DNA of 55,150 bases from Gnetum montanum (GCA_015680685.1 MNCI01007868.1:1-55150), one strand, 5' to 3'; numbered from the stretch's first letter, positions 41,366 through 52,483 are shown. The notes: generated by a model not told the origin, from the letters alone. Numbers and translations are program-made.

Positions 41366-43585
41366 AGTCACATTCCAAAATTTTAACATTAGAAGTTCCA
41401 TGATTAGAATTATACATCACTTAATACTCAGGGTGTGTAACATCATAATACTTATAAGCTGAAGAAAGAATCGATCATAAGCATTATAAAATTGAAAGAT
41501 AAAATCCAAAAATGCATGGTATGAAAAGAAAATTCATATTAAAGTGCTTATAAATAAATCTCTTAAAACATAACATAATCCATGATCTCAAAAGAGCTAA
41601 CAAATGATATAATTAGTACATCCATCCATAAACATCATATCCATCATGACATAAAATCTCAAAAGAAATTGCAACTAAAAATATGAGGGAAACTCAATTG
41701 ATCAAAGCTCTAATAACCACTAGGACCCTAGCTCCTACCACTTGTAGCTACATACAAGCATGCAGGAAGGATCATAAACCTTCTAGTAGAGCCAACCACC
41801 TTGGTGCACATGAAACAAGATATAGGATGAGGCCACATGATACATAAAAAATATCTAAAGTTTCACAACATTAGAGTTCATATCCAATGTCAAAACTCAT
41901 GGTATCAATAGAATGTTAAGAAAATAGGTTATTCACAATTGTTCTAGTAATTGATCCTTCTTAAGGACTAGTTGACCAAGACTCATCTATGTTGGACATA
42001 GTCGAACCTTCTGGTCTAACTATCACTATTATTTTAAATCATGAAGCTAAAGGATCTACCATGTAAATAATCATAGGTGACATGAGCAGGACCTAGTGGT
42101 GAACTAGTCGACCTAAAATGCCTATCCATTATCATAATCAGAGCATAATTACAATCAACATGGATCAAGTATGGTAGCCATTCATACCCTCCATAATACC
42201 TACAATTGATACATGATCTATCTCACCAGGGTACAATCACAAGTGATATGGATCAAGTACTAGAGGCCATCTTAGACTCTCCACAATGCCTACATATTGA
42301 TCCTAACTGATCCGTCACCAAGAATTCAAAACAATAGAGATTGCATAAGTTAAGGCATGAGGGGTTATGAGTGGTTTAGAGGTTGCAAAAATAGTATATT
42401 ATAGTAAAAAAATAAGAGAACATGAGTTGATCACAACTTGTGCTCAAGAATGTAAGATCAACCATAAATCATGGTCAAGTTGTGGCAAGAACCACGATGT
42501 CGTCATGAATTGTGAAACCTGCTATCATGTATTTTCATCTCACCATGAGTCGTGGTGAAATACCACGCTCAACAAATGTGAATGTTGACTTGGATTTAGA
42601 GTTTCCTATGAAACCATGACCTTTGATCTAGTTTTGGTTGGGGACCATGACCCATGGTCTCCCAACACCCTCACCATGAGTCATGGTAGGCATACCACAA
42701 GTCATGATAGTAAGAAATGACAATAAAGTCACATCAAAATACATAAAGAAAACATGGGTTAACATGGAAACAAGATCAAAAATACAAAATAATTGTAGTA
42801 GGGAATATATTAACATGATGAATCACCCCATACAAGGAATTACAATAGTTGAAGAAATAAAACATCGAGTTCACAAATGAGGCATCAAAGCTTAGAACCA
42901 AATGCTCTACCTTTGCTAACTTGGAAGACTACAGTGCACAAGATCAACTTTGTTGAAGCACCAAAACAATTTTGGGGTTTCATCAATGAGAGAGATTGAC
43001 TAGCATGAATAAGAAAAGAATGAACGTAAAGCATAACCCTAACTTTACACATAATTCTAGGGTTTCCAGGATAATCATCAAGTAATAATTTGCAAAACCC
43101 AAACTAATTGATATCAACTAGAAAAGCTTGCCAAAAGTCTAGGAATACTTAGAAAATACAAGTCCATTTCTAAATGGAATAAAATAAAGCTTGTGCAAGT
43201 TTTAGAAAAAGATTATAATTTCCAAAAATATCAAATTGCCAATTTACAACATGTGTCCACCATCCCACCAACCTATTCTTAGTAAGAAAACACCAAATGG
43301 TCAGTAATTTCTAATTATAAATCCAAAAATCTATATGAAATCACATTTTATAAAAAGATAGCAATAGTTACCAAAAGTAAAATCTAAAAATATTTATTAA
43401 TAGAATTCAAATTTATAAAAAGGCAAAAACATAAATAAATATCTATAAGAAGGTTGCAAGATCAAGTTCTTAAGAAGCATAAATAATGCAACAAAAGACA
43501 TAATGGAAGCCAACACTAAGAAAATATTGGATTCATGAAAGCTAGGTAGACAAAAATTAAGGGGTTAGGAGTACACGGTGTCACA
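41366..43585 (-). mobile_element. 5' LTR of the gypsy-like element
   Basis: 2.2 kb. On the minus strand it begins TGTGACACCGTGTAC. It matches 5790-6412 plus 29378-31658. Many ATGA/ACCATGA/CATGGT-type short motifs lie in 42420-42700. There are no convincing genes; small open frames at 42367, 42628 and 42683 are fortuitous. Confidence 0.75.
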
Positions 43586-44190
43586 TTTGGTCTCAAGCTT
43601 AGATAAGAAATAAGCAGGGTTAGTATTAGGTTGGTAGCAGTTGTAAAACCATACCAAATCTCATATATGAGTTCTTTTTTAGATTTTGGAGATGCTAAGA
43701 CATTCTCCTAATGTAATCTATAGTAGTCAGAAGGAAGATATTGCAAATAAAGAAAGATCTAAATCTTCATAGAGGTGAATGATGAAAGAGAACTCATTTT
43801 GTCAACCCTATTTTGTTGAAACAAGGGTAGGATGATGATGATGATAATGATATATATGTGGACCACCATTTAGAGTGATGGTGTTGGACCACCATTTATA
43901 GTGATGGTGTTAATGCGTAAATTTTGAACAAATCACTGTTGCGTAGGGTGCCTTTGGTAGGTAGGAAACCGAAACCGGAATAGACAGCGCGATGTAATGT
44001 TCCAAAAAAAGTAAATTAAATTGGTGGGAGAATTTGAATAACAATCTTACTGTCCCGTCTTTTGCTACTACTGTCCCTACTAGTTGCTGTCAGTTGTTGC
44101 TGTTTGCTGGCCAATGTTTAGTCTTTTGCTTTTGCTACTACTGTTGTCGTAGTAGTTGTTGCTGGTTGCTGGCCAATGTTCGGTTGCCCA
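43586..44190. other. Intergenic DNA with a 26-bp tandem duplication
   Basis: No gene is recognised. 43860-43885 and 43886-43911 are two near-identical 26-bp units (GGACCACCATTTA[G/T]AGTG and on), each with an internal CACCAT/ATGGTG inverted pair. From about 44050 a GCTACTACTGT / TTGCTGGCCAATGTT segment is repeated twice. Confidence 0.5.
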
Positions 44191-45070
44191 ATAGTAGCAG
44201 CGGTATGTGCAGGAGACGGATGAGGACGACGAGGAGCGCCCCAAACAACAGTACAGGTGCTGCCGAAGTACCAACACAATCTCGGTCCCAACAGGCTCAG
44301 CCCCTCTGCACCCTCTGCTGCTGCCGGTCGCTATTGTCGACTGTCACCCGCGGACAGTTGGTCACGTGCTGGGGCCACGAGCAGAGAGAGCTGATCCCCT
44401 GTTAGGGGAGGTCGCTGGCTGCTGCTTCTGGGCGTCGTCCGCTGCCGTTCTGTCTGCCGCGCTCTCCACCACTACTGACACGCGGCTGACTTCTGTTAGT
44501 GCTGTTAACGCCGCACGCCTCCGCTGACATCGCCACTACCACTCTGATGTTGCGGCGGAAAGCCACGCGCCGCTGCTGTCGGGAGAAGGGGACGCTCAGC
44601 AATCCCGATAGGGAGCGCTCCCGCACCGTCCGTGCCGCCTGCAATGCTCCGCACGCCGTCGTCGTTCGCGCCTCCGATGCGCACCGCTTGTAGACACGTC
44701 CGCCGTCGTCCGCTGCCGCCGTTCCGCCGCGTTCGTGCCTGCGATGCGCCGCGCTGACGTGCTGCCGCGCGTCACTGCGCAGCTCCCACCCGACCACCGC
44801 CTCTGGCTGCGCAGTGAGACGTCGGTCCCCTTCCCTTCCAATCGATGCCGGCGCTGCTGGCGGTTTTCCTGCTGCTTCCTTGCTGACAGAAGGGGAGGCC
44901 CCCGAGAGATGTCTTTTGTTGTGTTCCCTCCCGCTGCTGCCAGCTACCATGTCCGCCACGTTTCGGCCACCACCGCCGCGCCGGCCTAACCGCAGTCACG
45001 TTCTCCACCACCATCGCGACGGTTACTGCACCACGTTCTCCACCACCAAGAGAGAGGAGAAAAAGCCATG
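44190..45070. other. GC-rich, CpG-rich island of unknown function
   Basis: A sharp rise in G+C with many CpGs and GCCG/CGCC trinucleotides. Overlapping open frames exist on both strands (for example 44402-44959 minus and 44735-45071 plus). Their products are low-complexity Arg/Ala/Ser-rich and none resembles a protein I know, so I do not call a gene. It could be a decayed gene, a CpG island of an unseen promoter, or part of a GC-rich repeat. Confidence 0.45.
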
Positions 45071-45299
45071 AAAATCAGAACTATTTGTTGACCCCATGAT
45101 TGCTGCAGACAATAATATTCCTCTTCTTCTGCCAAAACCACTGACAACAGTTCCTCCGTTCTCGTGTTAGGCTGTGGCAGGGTATCAACGGCCCTCCCTC
45201 TTACTTATGAGCATTTCTTGCTGCTATCTCTGACCATCTCTGTCATGAAACACGACTTGCAAGCAGCAAAGTTAGCCACTTTTTTTAAAAAATTTTTTT

Positions 45300-45940
45300 T
45301 TACCCTTGGTTGTTCTGGAGCCTGAATGTTTGGGACGGTTCCAGAGGTTTGATGTTGTTAAAACTTCAGTAATCAACTTTGATGCAAAAGGAGCAGCATC
45401 AATGGGTTGGGAACGTTGGGGCCCCCAACCTGTAGTACACTGTTTGTTTTTTATGTAAAATCTTAAGAAATTTAGCGGCACACGGTTAAAGGCAGACAGA
45501 TTCTTAACTGTAAAGTGTACAGGCAGAATTTCCGCAAATCTGAGCTTGATCGGGAGCATTGTCTCCACGAAAGCGTCGTTCATCATGAGTGCCCGCGGCG
45601 TGATTTGTGGCAGCCAAGGGGCAATTTTTCCATTCCATAAAAGAGTGTCTGGATGCCTCCCTTACCTGTTACCGATACTTTTCCCGCTGACGGACCGCTG
45701 GCACGTGTATTACTCTACCGCATCCTAACCTGGCACAAGAAAAGAAACACGTCAACAGTTGCTATCATTTCCGCGACGTTGATTTGCTGGACCATGACGA
45801 GGATAAGTACTTACTTGTCAAGTCGGTACAACAACTTCAAACAACTGGATTTGGCCCATCTACTACCTTTACAGGATCTTACTTTAATAAATGAATATGA
45901 TACTTTGCTTATGATACTTAACTCTGCTTTGGAAAGATAA
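45300..45940 (+). other. Possible gene-like remnant, unidentified
   Basis: Moderate GC and protein-like stretches in changing plus frames, such as a segment ending 'DVDLLDHDEDKYLLVKSV' near 45770-45830, suggest old coding sequence. I cannot identify the protein. No single frame stays open beyond about 100 codons. Confidence 0.25.
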
Positions 45941-45949
45941 ACATTAGGT

Positions 45950-47176
45950 GATGGTGCTTACCTAACCAATTGTTTAGAAAAAAGATAAAGGGTCATCATT
46001 CTATCCGAATTCTTTAAGGATAAAATTTTATGCGATGGTTATTGAAATTAATTATTGTATTGTTGATCATGGCCCAGTGTCTAGCATGGGTGATGTTGGC
46101 ATCAACAAATGGTAAGGTACTTTATATATATATATATATTACTCAACACATGATTCCATTAGTCTTTGTATAACAACATTACACTATAACCACTTATATA
46201 AGATTAAGTGTTGAAGTTAACAAGATGAGTAGAGTTTTAACATAATTGCTAAATACTAGTAGAGTTGCATTTAAGGCATTATTATATTCTTCTATAAATC
46301 TTCTAATGTATCATGTACTTATAGTTAAATTGTTTAACATAGTCAATAAAGATATAAAGTATAGTTCAATGTAAAATTTGTTAAATTTAAACAAATGAAA
46401 TATATTTCGGATTAAGTATAGCAATTTTATTTTGGGTGGGGCCAAGAAAAAAAAAGTTTACCACTAAATGTAGCATTCCCTTGACCTTCACTTATCCAAA
46501 ATCCTTCCATATCTTGTTGCATTCAAATCAAGAGTATTACCACTAGGCTAAAACCTTATCGTTATCCAAAACCACTACACTAATACTTCATTGTTATCCA
46601 AAACTTCGTTGTTACCCAAAAACCTTTTGCCTAAGTAATCCTTAAATAAAACAACCACTTCAATCACCATGTCTTGTTATCCTTAGAAGCAATCCTTGAA
46701 TAAAACAACCACTTCAATCAGTGTGTCTTGTTAGCCTTAGAGTCAATATAATTTGCCAAGTTTGATTTAAACCTTTAAATTCAAGAAGTGGTATTTCACA
46801 TAGTTTGAAAAATCAGATTGGTGAATCGGCAACCCTTTTTATAAATTAGATCAGAAAATTGAAACAAAGCAATGCAAAGATCAAACTAAAATAGTCAATA
46901 TTTACCAAAGAGAGCACTTATATGCACTCATGTTAGTAATGGCATTTTCCATTTTTTTTTCATCTAAGAGCTCAATTAGAGTGAAAAATCAAATATAGAC
47001 ATTTTAATTTTTGAATGACATCGAGTATCAAACGCGTTTGACGGAAACGCAGCACCCAAGGCGTTTCACGGAAACGCAGCACGGTAACCGCCTACGAATA
47101 CGCGGGTATTATCCCGTTCACAACGTGTCACGGTGTCACTCACTTCGTGAGTTCCTGCATCTCCTTAGTTCGAAAT
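45950..47176. other. AT-rich intergenic DNA with minor repeats
   Basis: No gene is recognised. 46637-46745 holds two imperfect ~53-bp units around AAATAAAACAACCACTTCAA and TGTCTTGTTA. GACGGAAACGCAGCAC-like sequence occurs twice at about 47040-47083. Confidence 0.45.
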
Positions 47177-47336
47177 GGGCTCGCGAGAGTTCTCTCGCTG
47201 CAGCTTATATAGCATTGGAAGTCAGTACAATTACTGTACTGCTTCATAGGAGCAACGGGCTCGCGAGAGTTCTCTCGCTGCAGCTTATATAGCATTGGAA
47301 GTCAGTACAATTACTGTACTGCTTCATAGGAGCAAC
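47177..47336 (+). repeat. Tandem duplication, two 80-bp units
   Basis: 47177-47256 and 47257-47336 appear identical. Each unit has CTCGCGAG and GAGAGTTCTCTC palindromes, a TATATA box (CTTATATAGC) and a CAGTACA-ATTAC-TGTACTG stem-loop. The duplication lies 1.05 kb upstream of the transporter gene. Confidence 0.85.
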
Positions 47337-47717
47337 GTATCGATATATCAGGATCTAGATCTATTTGCAATAAACGAAAAAGCAAAAGGGCTTTAAAAAA
47401 ATGACATCAGAATTAGCAATTATAATATATTAAACTTAAAAAATCAATAAAAATATGGCACAATGTTGCTTTGGGATTTGTAGATCTTGCAATTCATATT
47501 TCTCAATCTATGGTATTTCATGCTAATAGCTTTTATAGCTTTTATAATGATTGTTTAAGACAATGTCTCTGTCCACCGCAGAGTAAAGTCCATCGGATGT
47601 TTCTAGGACAGTGCCAACATTGGCTATTATTATTTCACAGTATTGACAGGTACCTAAGGACAGCACCCAGAAAGATCGTGGCTCTCCCGTTAATAGATGC
47701 AAATGGATTGGACATAC

Positions 47718-47734
47718 ACAGGCAAGTTGCCTGT
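47718..47734. promoter_or_regulatory. 17-bp palindrome upstream of the transporter gene
   Basis: ACAGGCAAGTTGCCTGT is a perfect inverted repeat around one G. A related 13-bp palindrome (GGGCAAGTTGCCC) is at 48194-48206, and both are preceded by GGAC..ATACAC. The repeated form suggests a cis-element, but no function is known. Confidence 0.35.
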
Positions 47735-48340
47735 ATCGGGCCTTGTGGACTGTGTTATACAATTTATTCTCGCTCGAAATTGTATAAAAATAACTTGTAA
47801 ACAGGTAAAATAGTAAGAAAATTTCCTGTAAATTGTACACATTCATTTTCTAAAAATCCGAAATTCCAAAACTAATTGAAAGCGCGGGCGGAGTCAGCAG
47901 CAACGTTCGACACTCGTCTATCCATTATATTATTGTTTGTTGGGCAGTGGGTAGTCATGGCTGTGGTTTCAAAAGAACAGCGACCATGCTCCTTTCCCAG
48001 CACTGTGAACAAACCACTAGAAACCTTGACTACTGTGCACACAACACAACCAAACACACAGCGACGTGGACAGCGTGGATTTATAACTTGCTCTATTGGC
48101 GTCATACCCATGGCTGGACGAAAGCTGGGAAACTGTGCCTGTCATTTTTATACCATTTTGCACTACGTATATTACAGTCTGGGACCCATACACGGGCAAG
48201 TTGCCCATAAATTTCCACGTCTGAATTTCCATATCAGCGACCGAACGAGCCGCAATTGCGACGGCCACAGCTCAGGGCCTGCAAATCCTCTGCACTTGCT
48301 TCCATAGATTGACGTAAAATTGCAGATTCAGATCTACGCG

Positions 48341-48352
48341 TATATATATAAA
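48341..48352 (+). promoter_or_regulatory. TATA box of the transporter gene
   Basis: TATATATATAAA ends 37 bases before the ATG, so the 5' leader would be very short (about 10-15 bases) if this box is used. Confidence 0.55.
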
Positions 48353-48388
48353 CGAGGACAAGAGTAAAGCAAACCAAAACAGAAATCA

Positions 48389-49996
48389 ATGGAGCATGAT
48401 TTGGAAGCGCTGCGGCAACCTCTGGTGGAGGCGGAGGCGGAGGCAGAGGCAGAGGCGGGGGCGGAGGCAGAGGCGGGGGCGGGGGCGGAAGCGGAAGCGG
48501 AGGAGTATAATCCAAATCCAAAGAGCAAGCAAGTAGAGCAACGACTGAGCGTGGATGAGATATTGCATTGCTTCGTGGGCGGTGCGGAATTAGGCAGGGC
48601 GCAGCTGTTGCAGGTGCTGCTCGTATCCTTCGCGTGGGCGCTGGACGCCATGCACACAATGCTCTCCATCTTCACAGACTCCGACCACGCGCCCCACCGT
48701 GCGGGGGCCTCCATCGTCTCCGAGTGGGGCATCACGTCCGCTGCGACCGCGGGGCTTCCGGCATCGCTTTTTTTCGTGGGCTGCGTCTTGGGAGCGGGCG
48801 TGCTGGGCCGCCTCTCGGACGGCGTGCTGGGGCGCCGGCGGACGCTGCTGCTCTCGTGCGCGGCGCTGTCGCTGCTCGGATTCCTCACGTCGGCGGCGCC
48901 CAACTTCGCCGCCTACGCGGCGCTGCGCTTCGCCGCCGGATTCGCGCGCGCGTGGACGGGAACCGCGGCGCTGGTGCTCGCATCGGAGGCGGTGGCGCCG
49001 AAGCTGCGCGGCCAGGTCGGCATCATGGGATTCTTCTTCTTCATGGCGGGCTTCGCGTCGCTGCCGGGCCTGGCGTACCTGACGCGCACCTCGTGGCGGG
49101 AGCTCTACGTCGTCGTCTCCGCGATCTCCGCGGCGTACACCTTCTTGGCGCTGCCGCTCTCGTGGGACAGCCCGCACTGGCTGCTGCTGCGCGGCCGCCA
49201 CGACGACGCCCTGAGCGTGCTCCGCAGCATGGCCCGCGTGAACGGCCGCGCGGTTCCGGAGACCGTGGCCGTCGCCGCGGCGGCGGAGCCGCAGCCGCCG
49301 CAGGCGTCCGTGTGGGCCACCGCGTGGGGGCGGCGGCGGCTGGCGGTCGTGATGGCGGGCGCCGCGGGCACGGGAGTGGTGTACTACGGCATGCCGCTGA
49401 ACATCGGGAATCTGCTGGTGAACGTGGACGTGCACGTCAGCACGCTGCTGAACGCGCTCATGGAGCTGCCCGCCATTGTGATCGGCGCGACGCTGCTGCC
49501 GCGCCTGGGCCGGCGGTCTATTGTCTCTGCGTCGTCTTGGGCTTGCGCCGCGATGTGTGCCACGGGCGCCGCCGTGGCGGCCGTGGCGGGAACGGCATCG
49601 TTTTGGCGGGTGGCGGAGCTGGCGGCGGAGGTGGGGGCGTTCCTGGGCGTGTGTGTGGCGTTCGACGTGTGGTACATATATTGTATGGAGCTGTTCCCCA
49701 CCGACGTACGGAGCGGCGCCGTGGCGAGCATGCGGCAGGCCATCATGGCGGGCGCAGCGGTGGCGCCCGCGTTCTTTCAGGGGCGAGGGCGAGGGCGGGC
49801 CTGGGCGGCGTTCGCGTTGTTTGCAATGGGGTCCATATGGGCGGGGCTGGCGCCGCTCTTTCTGCCCGAGACGGCCGGTGCGCGGCCCTGCGAGACGGTG
49901 GAGGAGCAACAGCTCGCCGAGTCTCGGCCACAACCGCAACGGCAACAGCAACGTCTAACCCTCGTCAGGGGTTCGGCGGCTCCGCTTCTTGCTTAG
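48389..49996 (+). CDS. MFS organic cation/carnitine transporter-like protein (535 aa)
   Basis: A twelve-helix major facilitator of the plant OCT type, expected to move organic cations or related solutes by proton coupling across the plasma membrane or tonoplast. Visible: 'QLLQVLLVSFAWALDAM' (TM1, ~72-88), 'FTDSDH' (95-100), 'GLPASLFFVGCVLG' (TM2), motif A G140-RLSDGVLGRRR, 'RGQVGIMGFFFF' (TM5), 'SPHWLLLRGR' (261-270), second-half motif 'PRLGRR' (371-376), 'YCMELFPTDVRS' (431-442) and 'LPET' (492-495). N-terminal residues 14-39 are a Glu/Ala/Gly repeat from a GGCGGA-like microsatellite. The TM1-TM2 loop is short and lacks the cysteines I expect in this family. Single exon, no breaks, very GC-rich. 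The start is the first ATG after the TATA box. Long antisense and +1 frames across it are shadows. Confidence 0.9.
   Translation: MEHDLEALRQPLVEAEAEAEAEAGAEAEAGAGAEAEAEEYNPNPKSKQVEQRLSVDEILHCFVGGAELGRAQLLQVLLVSFAWALDAMHTMLSIFTDSDHAPHRAGASIVSEWGITSAATAGLPASLFFVGCVLGAGVLGRLSDGVLGRRRTLLLSCAALSLLGFLTSAAPNFAAYAALRFAAGFARAWTGTAALVLASEAVAPKLRGQVGIMGFFFFMAGFASLPGLAYLTRTSWRELYVVVSAISAAYTFLALPLSWDSPHWLLLRGRHDDALSVLRSMARVNGRAVPETVAVAAAAEPQPPQASVWATAWGRRRLAVVMAGAAGTGVVYYGMPLNIGNLLVNVDVHVSTLLNALMELPAIVIGATLLPRLGRRSIVSASSWACAAMCATGAAVAAVAGTASFWRVAELAAEVGAFLGVCVAFDVWYIYCMELFPTDVRSGAVASMRQAIMAGAAVAPAFFQGRGRGRAWAAFALFAMGSIWAGLAPLFLPETAGARPCETVEEQQLAESRPQPQRQQQRLTLVRGSAAPLLA
48425..48505 (+). repeat. GGCGGA-type microsatellite in the coding region
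   Basis: Hexamers of the form GAGGC(G/A), GGGGGC and related encode the alternating Glu-Ala/Gly-Ala tract at the N-terminus of the transporter. It is length-variable by nature and lies in the cytosolic tail ahead of TM1. Confidence 0.75.
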
Positions 49997-50631
49997 CCTC
50001 TTCCACGCCGCTGGGCTGTATGTCTGTCACGGTTTCGGAAGCACGTTTCACAAAACACGTGACATAGTAATTGGATGTTACCAGAAGCGGACATGATATT
50101 ATTATAGAAGCTATGTTTTTGCCGTGGATCACATTCGCATTCAATGTTTACAGCAATTCCGTGAGAAGATATCCGGTCTTAGCATTCGTTTTGACAGAGT
50201 TTGAGTTAGCCAGTCGTTCGTTCCTCGGAGAGGCCTCCCACCGCAGCGGCCGCTGATTTCGGTGCGGTACGTTTTTGTCCTTTTGTTTTTACTGCCCTTT
50301 GGCTTTGCGTAGTCGTCGGCAGATAGAAGACAATGAATGACTTCGGAATCTCTCGGCTTTTGAGACAAGCAATCGTATCAGTCGAATCTGTGAACCCTAT
50401 CTCTTCCGCCTTTTATCCACTTGGTGCCGACAGTGCTGCTGACCCGTTCCCGCCTCACCGCCCTGGGCAGCACCGTTGAAAAATACAAACCGAAAATTTA
50501 ATTACAACGGACAAAGTTTTTGAAACCGACCCATTGCGTAGGAGTAAAAATATTTGGTTCGCTATCGATGCGTGGTGAAATATTTTCTTTGCTCTCTTGC
50601 ATTCTTCTTTGGCAGCAGCCAGGTCGTTTTT
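49997..50631. other. 3' flank of the transporter gene
   Basis: No further gene is seen. Small open frames have no recognisable content. I do not see a clear AATAAA signal close to the stop. Confidence 0.4.
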
Positions 50632-51487
50632 CTTCGCCAACAAATTTTTGGAGCCTTTAATATCCTGCATTTTTCTTTGGCAACCAGTCCATTTTTAGCT
50701 TTTTTATGATCCGTGGAATCAGAGGCGATGCAATTGATTTTTTTTATTAAAATAAAAGATTGAACCTTGCACTTTTACCACTAATCTCATCACTGTTTAA
50801 CTAAACCTCATTCTTTTCATCTACAGTCTTGATTTTTATGTGTGTTCATACTCTAAACGCACAAACAATAGCGCTGATACAAAGGAGACTGCAGATTTCC
50901 TATTTGCAAAGCATTGTTTCACAACTACCAGGGACGTAGTTTCACAACTACCAGGGACGTAGGGATGAGTCCTCAAATGCATTTGGGGACAAGATAGATT
51001 TTTGGGAACACTACATGGATGCAAGGGAGACGTTTCACAACTACCAGGGACATTTAGATTGGACTTCGCCAACAAATTTTTGGAGCCTTTAATATCCTGC
51101 ATTTTTCTTTGGCAACCAGTCCATTTTTGGCTTTTTTACGGTCCGTGGAATCAGAGGCGATGCAATTGATTTTTTTTATTAAAATAAAAGATTGAACCTT
51201 GCACTTTTACCACTAATCTCATCACTGTTTAACTAAACCTCATTCTTTTCATCTACAGTCTTGATTTTTATGTTTAACTAAACCTCATTCTTTTGACCTA
51301 CAGTCTTGATTTTTATGTGTGTTCATACTCTAAACACACAAACGATAACGCTGATACAAAGGAGACTGCAGATTTCCTATTTGCAAAGCATTGTTTCACA
51401 ACTACCAGGGACGTAGGGATGAGTCCTCAAATGCATTTGGGGACAAGATAGATTTTTGGGAACACTACATGGATGCAAGGGAGACGT
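50632..51487 (+). repeat. Tandem segmental duplication, two ~430-bp units
   Basis: 50632-51063 and 51064-51487 are near-identical, starting CTTCGCCAACAAATTTTTGG. Unit 1 carries three copies of a TTTCACAACTACCAGGGAC motif. Unit 2 has an internal repeat of the GTTTAACTAAACCTCATTC segment. There is no coding capacity. Confidence 0.85.
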
Positions 51488-52483
51488 GATGAGTAATAGT
51501 TTTTTATTTAGATTGGATTATGTTTAGAAGCACTACAGATCATGGATAAACTGACAGATTGTGATTTGTGAGATATTTTGGAGGTTTTTACAGCAATTTT
51601 GACTATACATTTTCAAAGCATTTTGCAAGAAAGAAAATAGGTGTTAGTTGGGTATAAAATGTATTTTGAAGCATTGTAATATGCACCATGTCCCACTTGT
51701 GTGTCCCAGGATGTTTTGGGATGCATCCTTGTTCCTAGGATGTCCTGAATGTGAAATTTTCCATTAGGATGCATCCCTATGTAACACTATTGCAAAGTGA
51801 CCAAAATCATGGACTTGGGATTTAACATTGGAAACCACAAACTTCACATGCAAGTTTTCCCAAATTATTTCCGTTTTTATCATGGAGCAACATTTATTGT
51901 AGTTATGGTATCGTCATGAGCAACTATTTAAGAGGACAAGGTTATAGTTGTTCTCTTTAGGCAGTTACAAAGCCCATGATGTAGTTGGTGTGGCTATGTG
52001 TATGTAAAATGATGAGTTTCATGTTGATGTGTATGTATAATGAGCCATTATGTTAATGGATGTGTTTCATGTTGATGATGTATACCCCTCCCATCAACCA
52101 TGTACATTACGACTCGCATATGCTCTCACCTACTTAAAACCACAAATACTACAAATTGCACCAATGCGTAGTGTGCATAAACTAGCAACAACAAATTTCA
52201 ATGTTGCAAACTACGCAATAGTACTTCTTGCAATATCTTGTAGTCCATGGCAAGCAACCTTTCAGAAGATTCTGTGCCTTTTGATGGCCAAAAATTCCTA
52301 CTAATTTTTTCCTATTGAAAGGCCTTTATGTCTAATGGATGATACTGTGTGATCGTGCTACTTGTAGTGACTTGTAGTTCATGTTAAGCAGGCTACTGGA
52401 GGTTTCATGGTTTCTGGTAGGCAAAAATTTCAAGCATTTTATATCACTTGCATGTCTTTCGATAAGGATTGTGGATTAGTGCT
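51488..52483. other. AT-rich intergenic DNA
   Basis: I recognise no gene, RNA or mobile element. The small frame at 52050-52304 has no known features. GATGCATCC and TTTCATGTTGATG are repeated a few times. Confidence 0.4.

Larger units (their letters stand above)
5790..43585 (-). mobile_element. Gypsy-like, gag-only LTR retrotransposon carrying nested insertions
   Basis: On the minus strand the element reads: 5' LTR (41366-43585), PBS of tRNA-iMet type (41347-41362), gag start at 41311, gag interrupted by copy 2 (31917-40786), gag tail (31673-31916), a G-rich polypurine tract (31659-31672), then the 3' LTR (31658 down to about 5790). The 3' LTR is itself split by a copia-type element at 6413-29377. 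The two LTRs align along their length, for example over the 'catcacttaata' and 'ccatccat' segments. No protease, RT or integrase remains between gag and the PPT, so it is internally deleted or was born non-autonomous. The outer left edge is approximate. Confidence 0.7.

Noticed and set aside
43860-43911. 26-bp tandem pair as a possible transposon terminus
   Set aside because: Two units only, with no partner repeat or target duplication found. Kept only as part of the intergenic description.
44402-44959. 185-aa minus-strand frame in the GC-rich island
   Set aside because: Low-complexity product with competing frames on the other strand. Composition alone explains it.
47876-48307. 143-codon open frame upstream of the transporter
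   Set aside because: It lacks an ATG at the quoted start, has no recognisable domain, and lies in the promoter region.
48590-49951. 453-aa antisense open frame across the transporter gene
   Set aside because: It is the mirror of a GC-rich gene with few AT-rich stop codons. The product is Arg/His/Pro-rich low complexity with no motif.
48568-50067. 499-aa plus-strand open frame overlapping the transporter in another frame
   Set aside because: The composition is Arg/Gly/Ala low complexity. The other frame has a complete, recognisable MFS protein.
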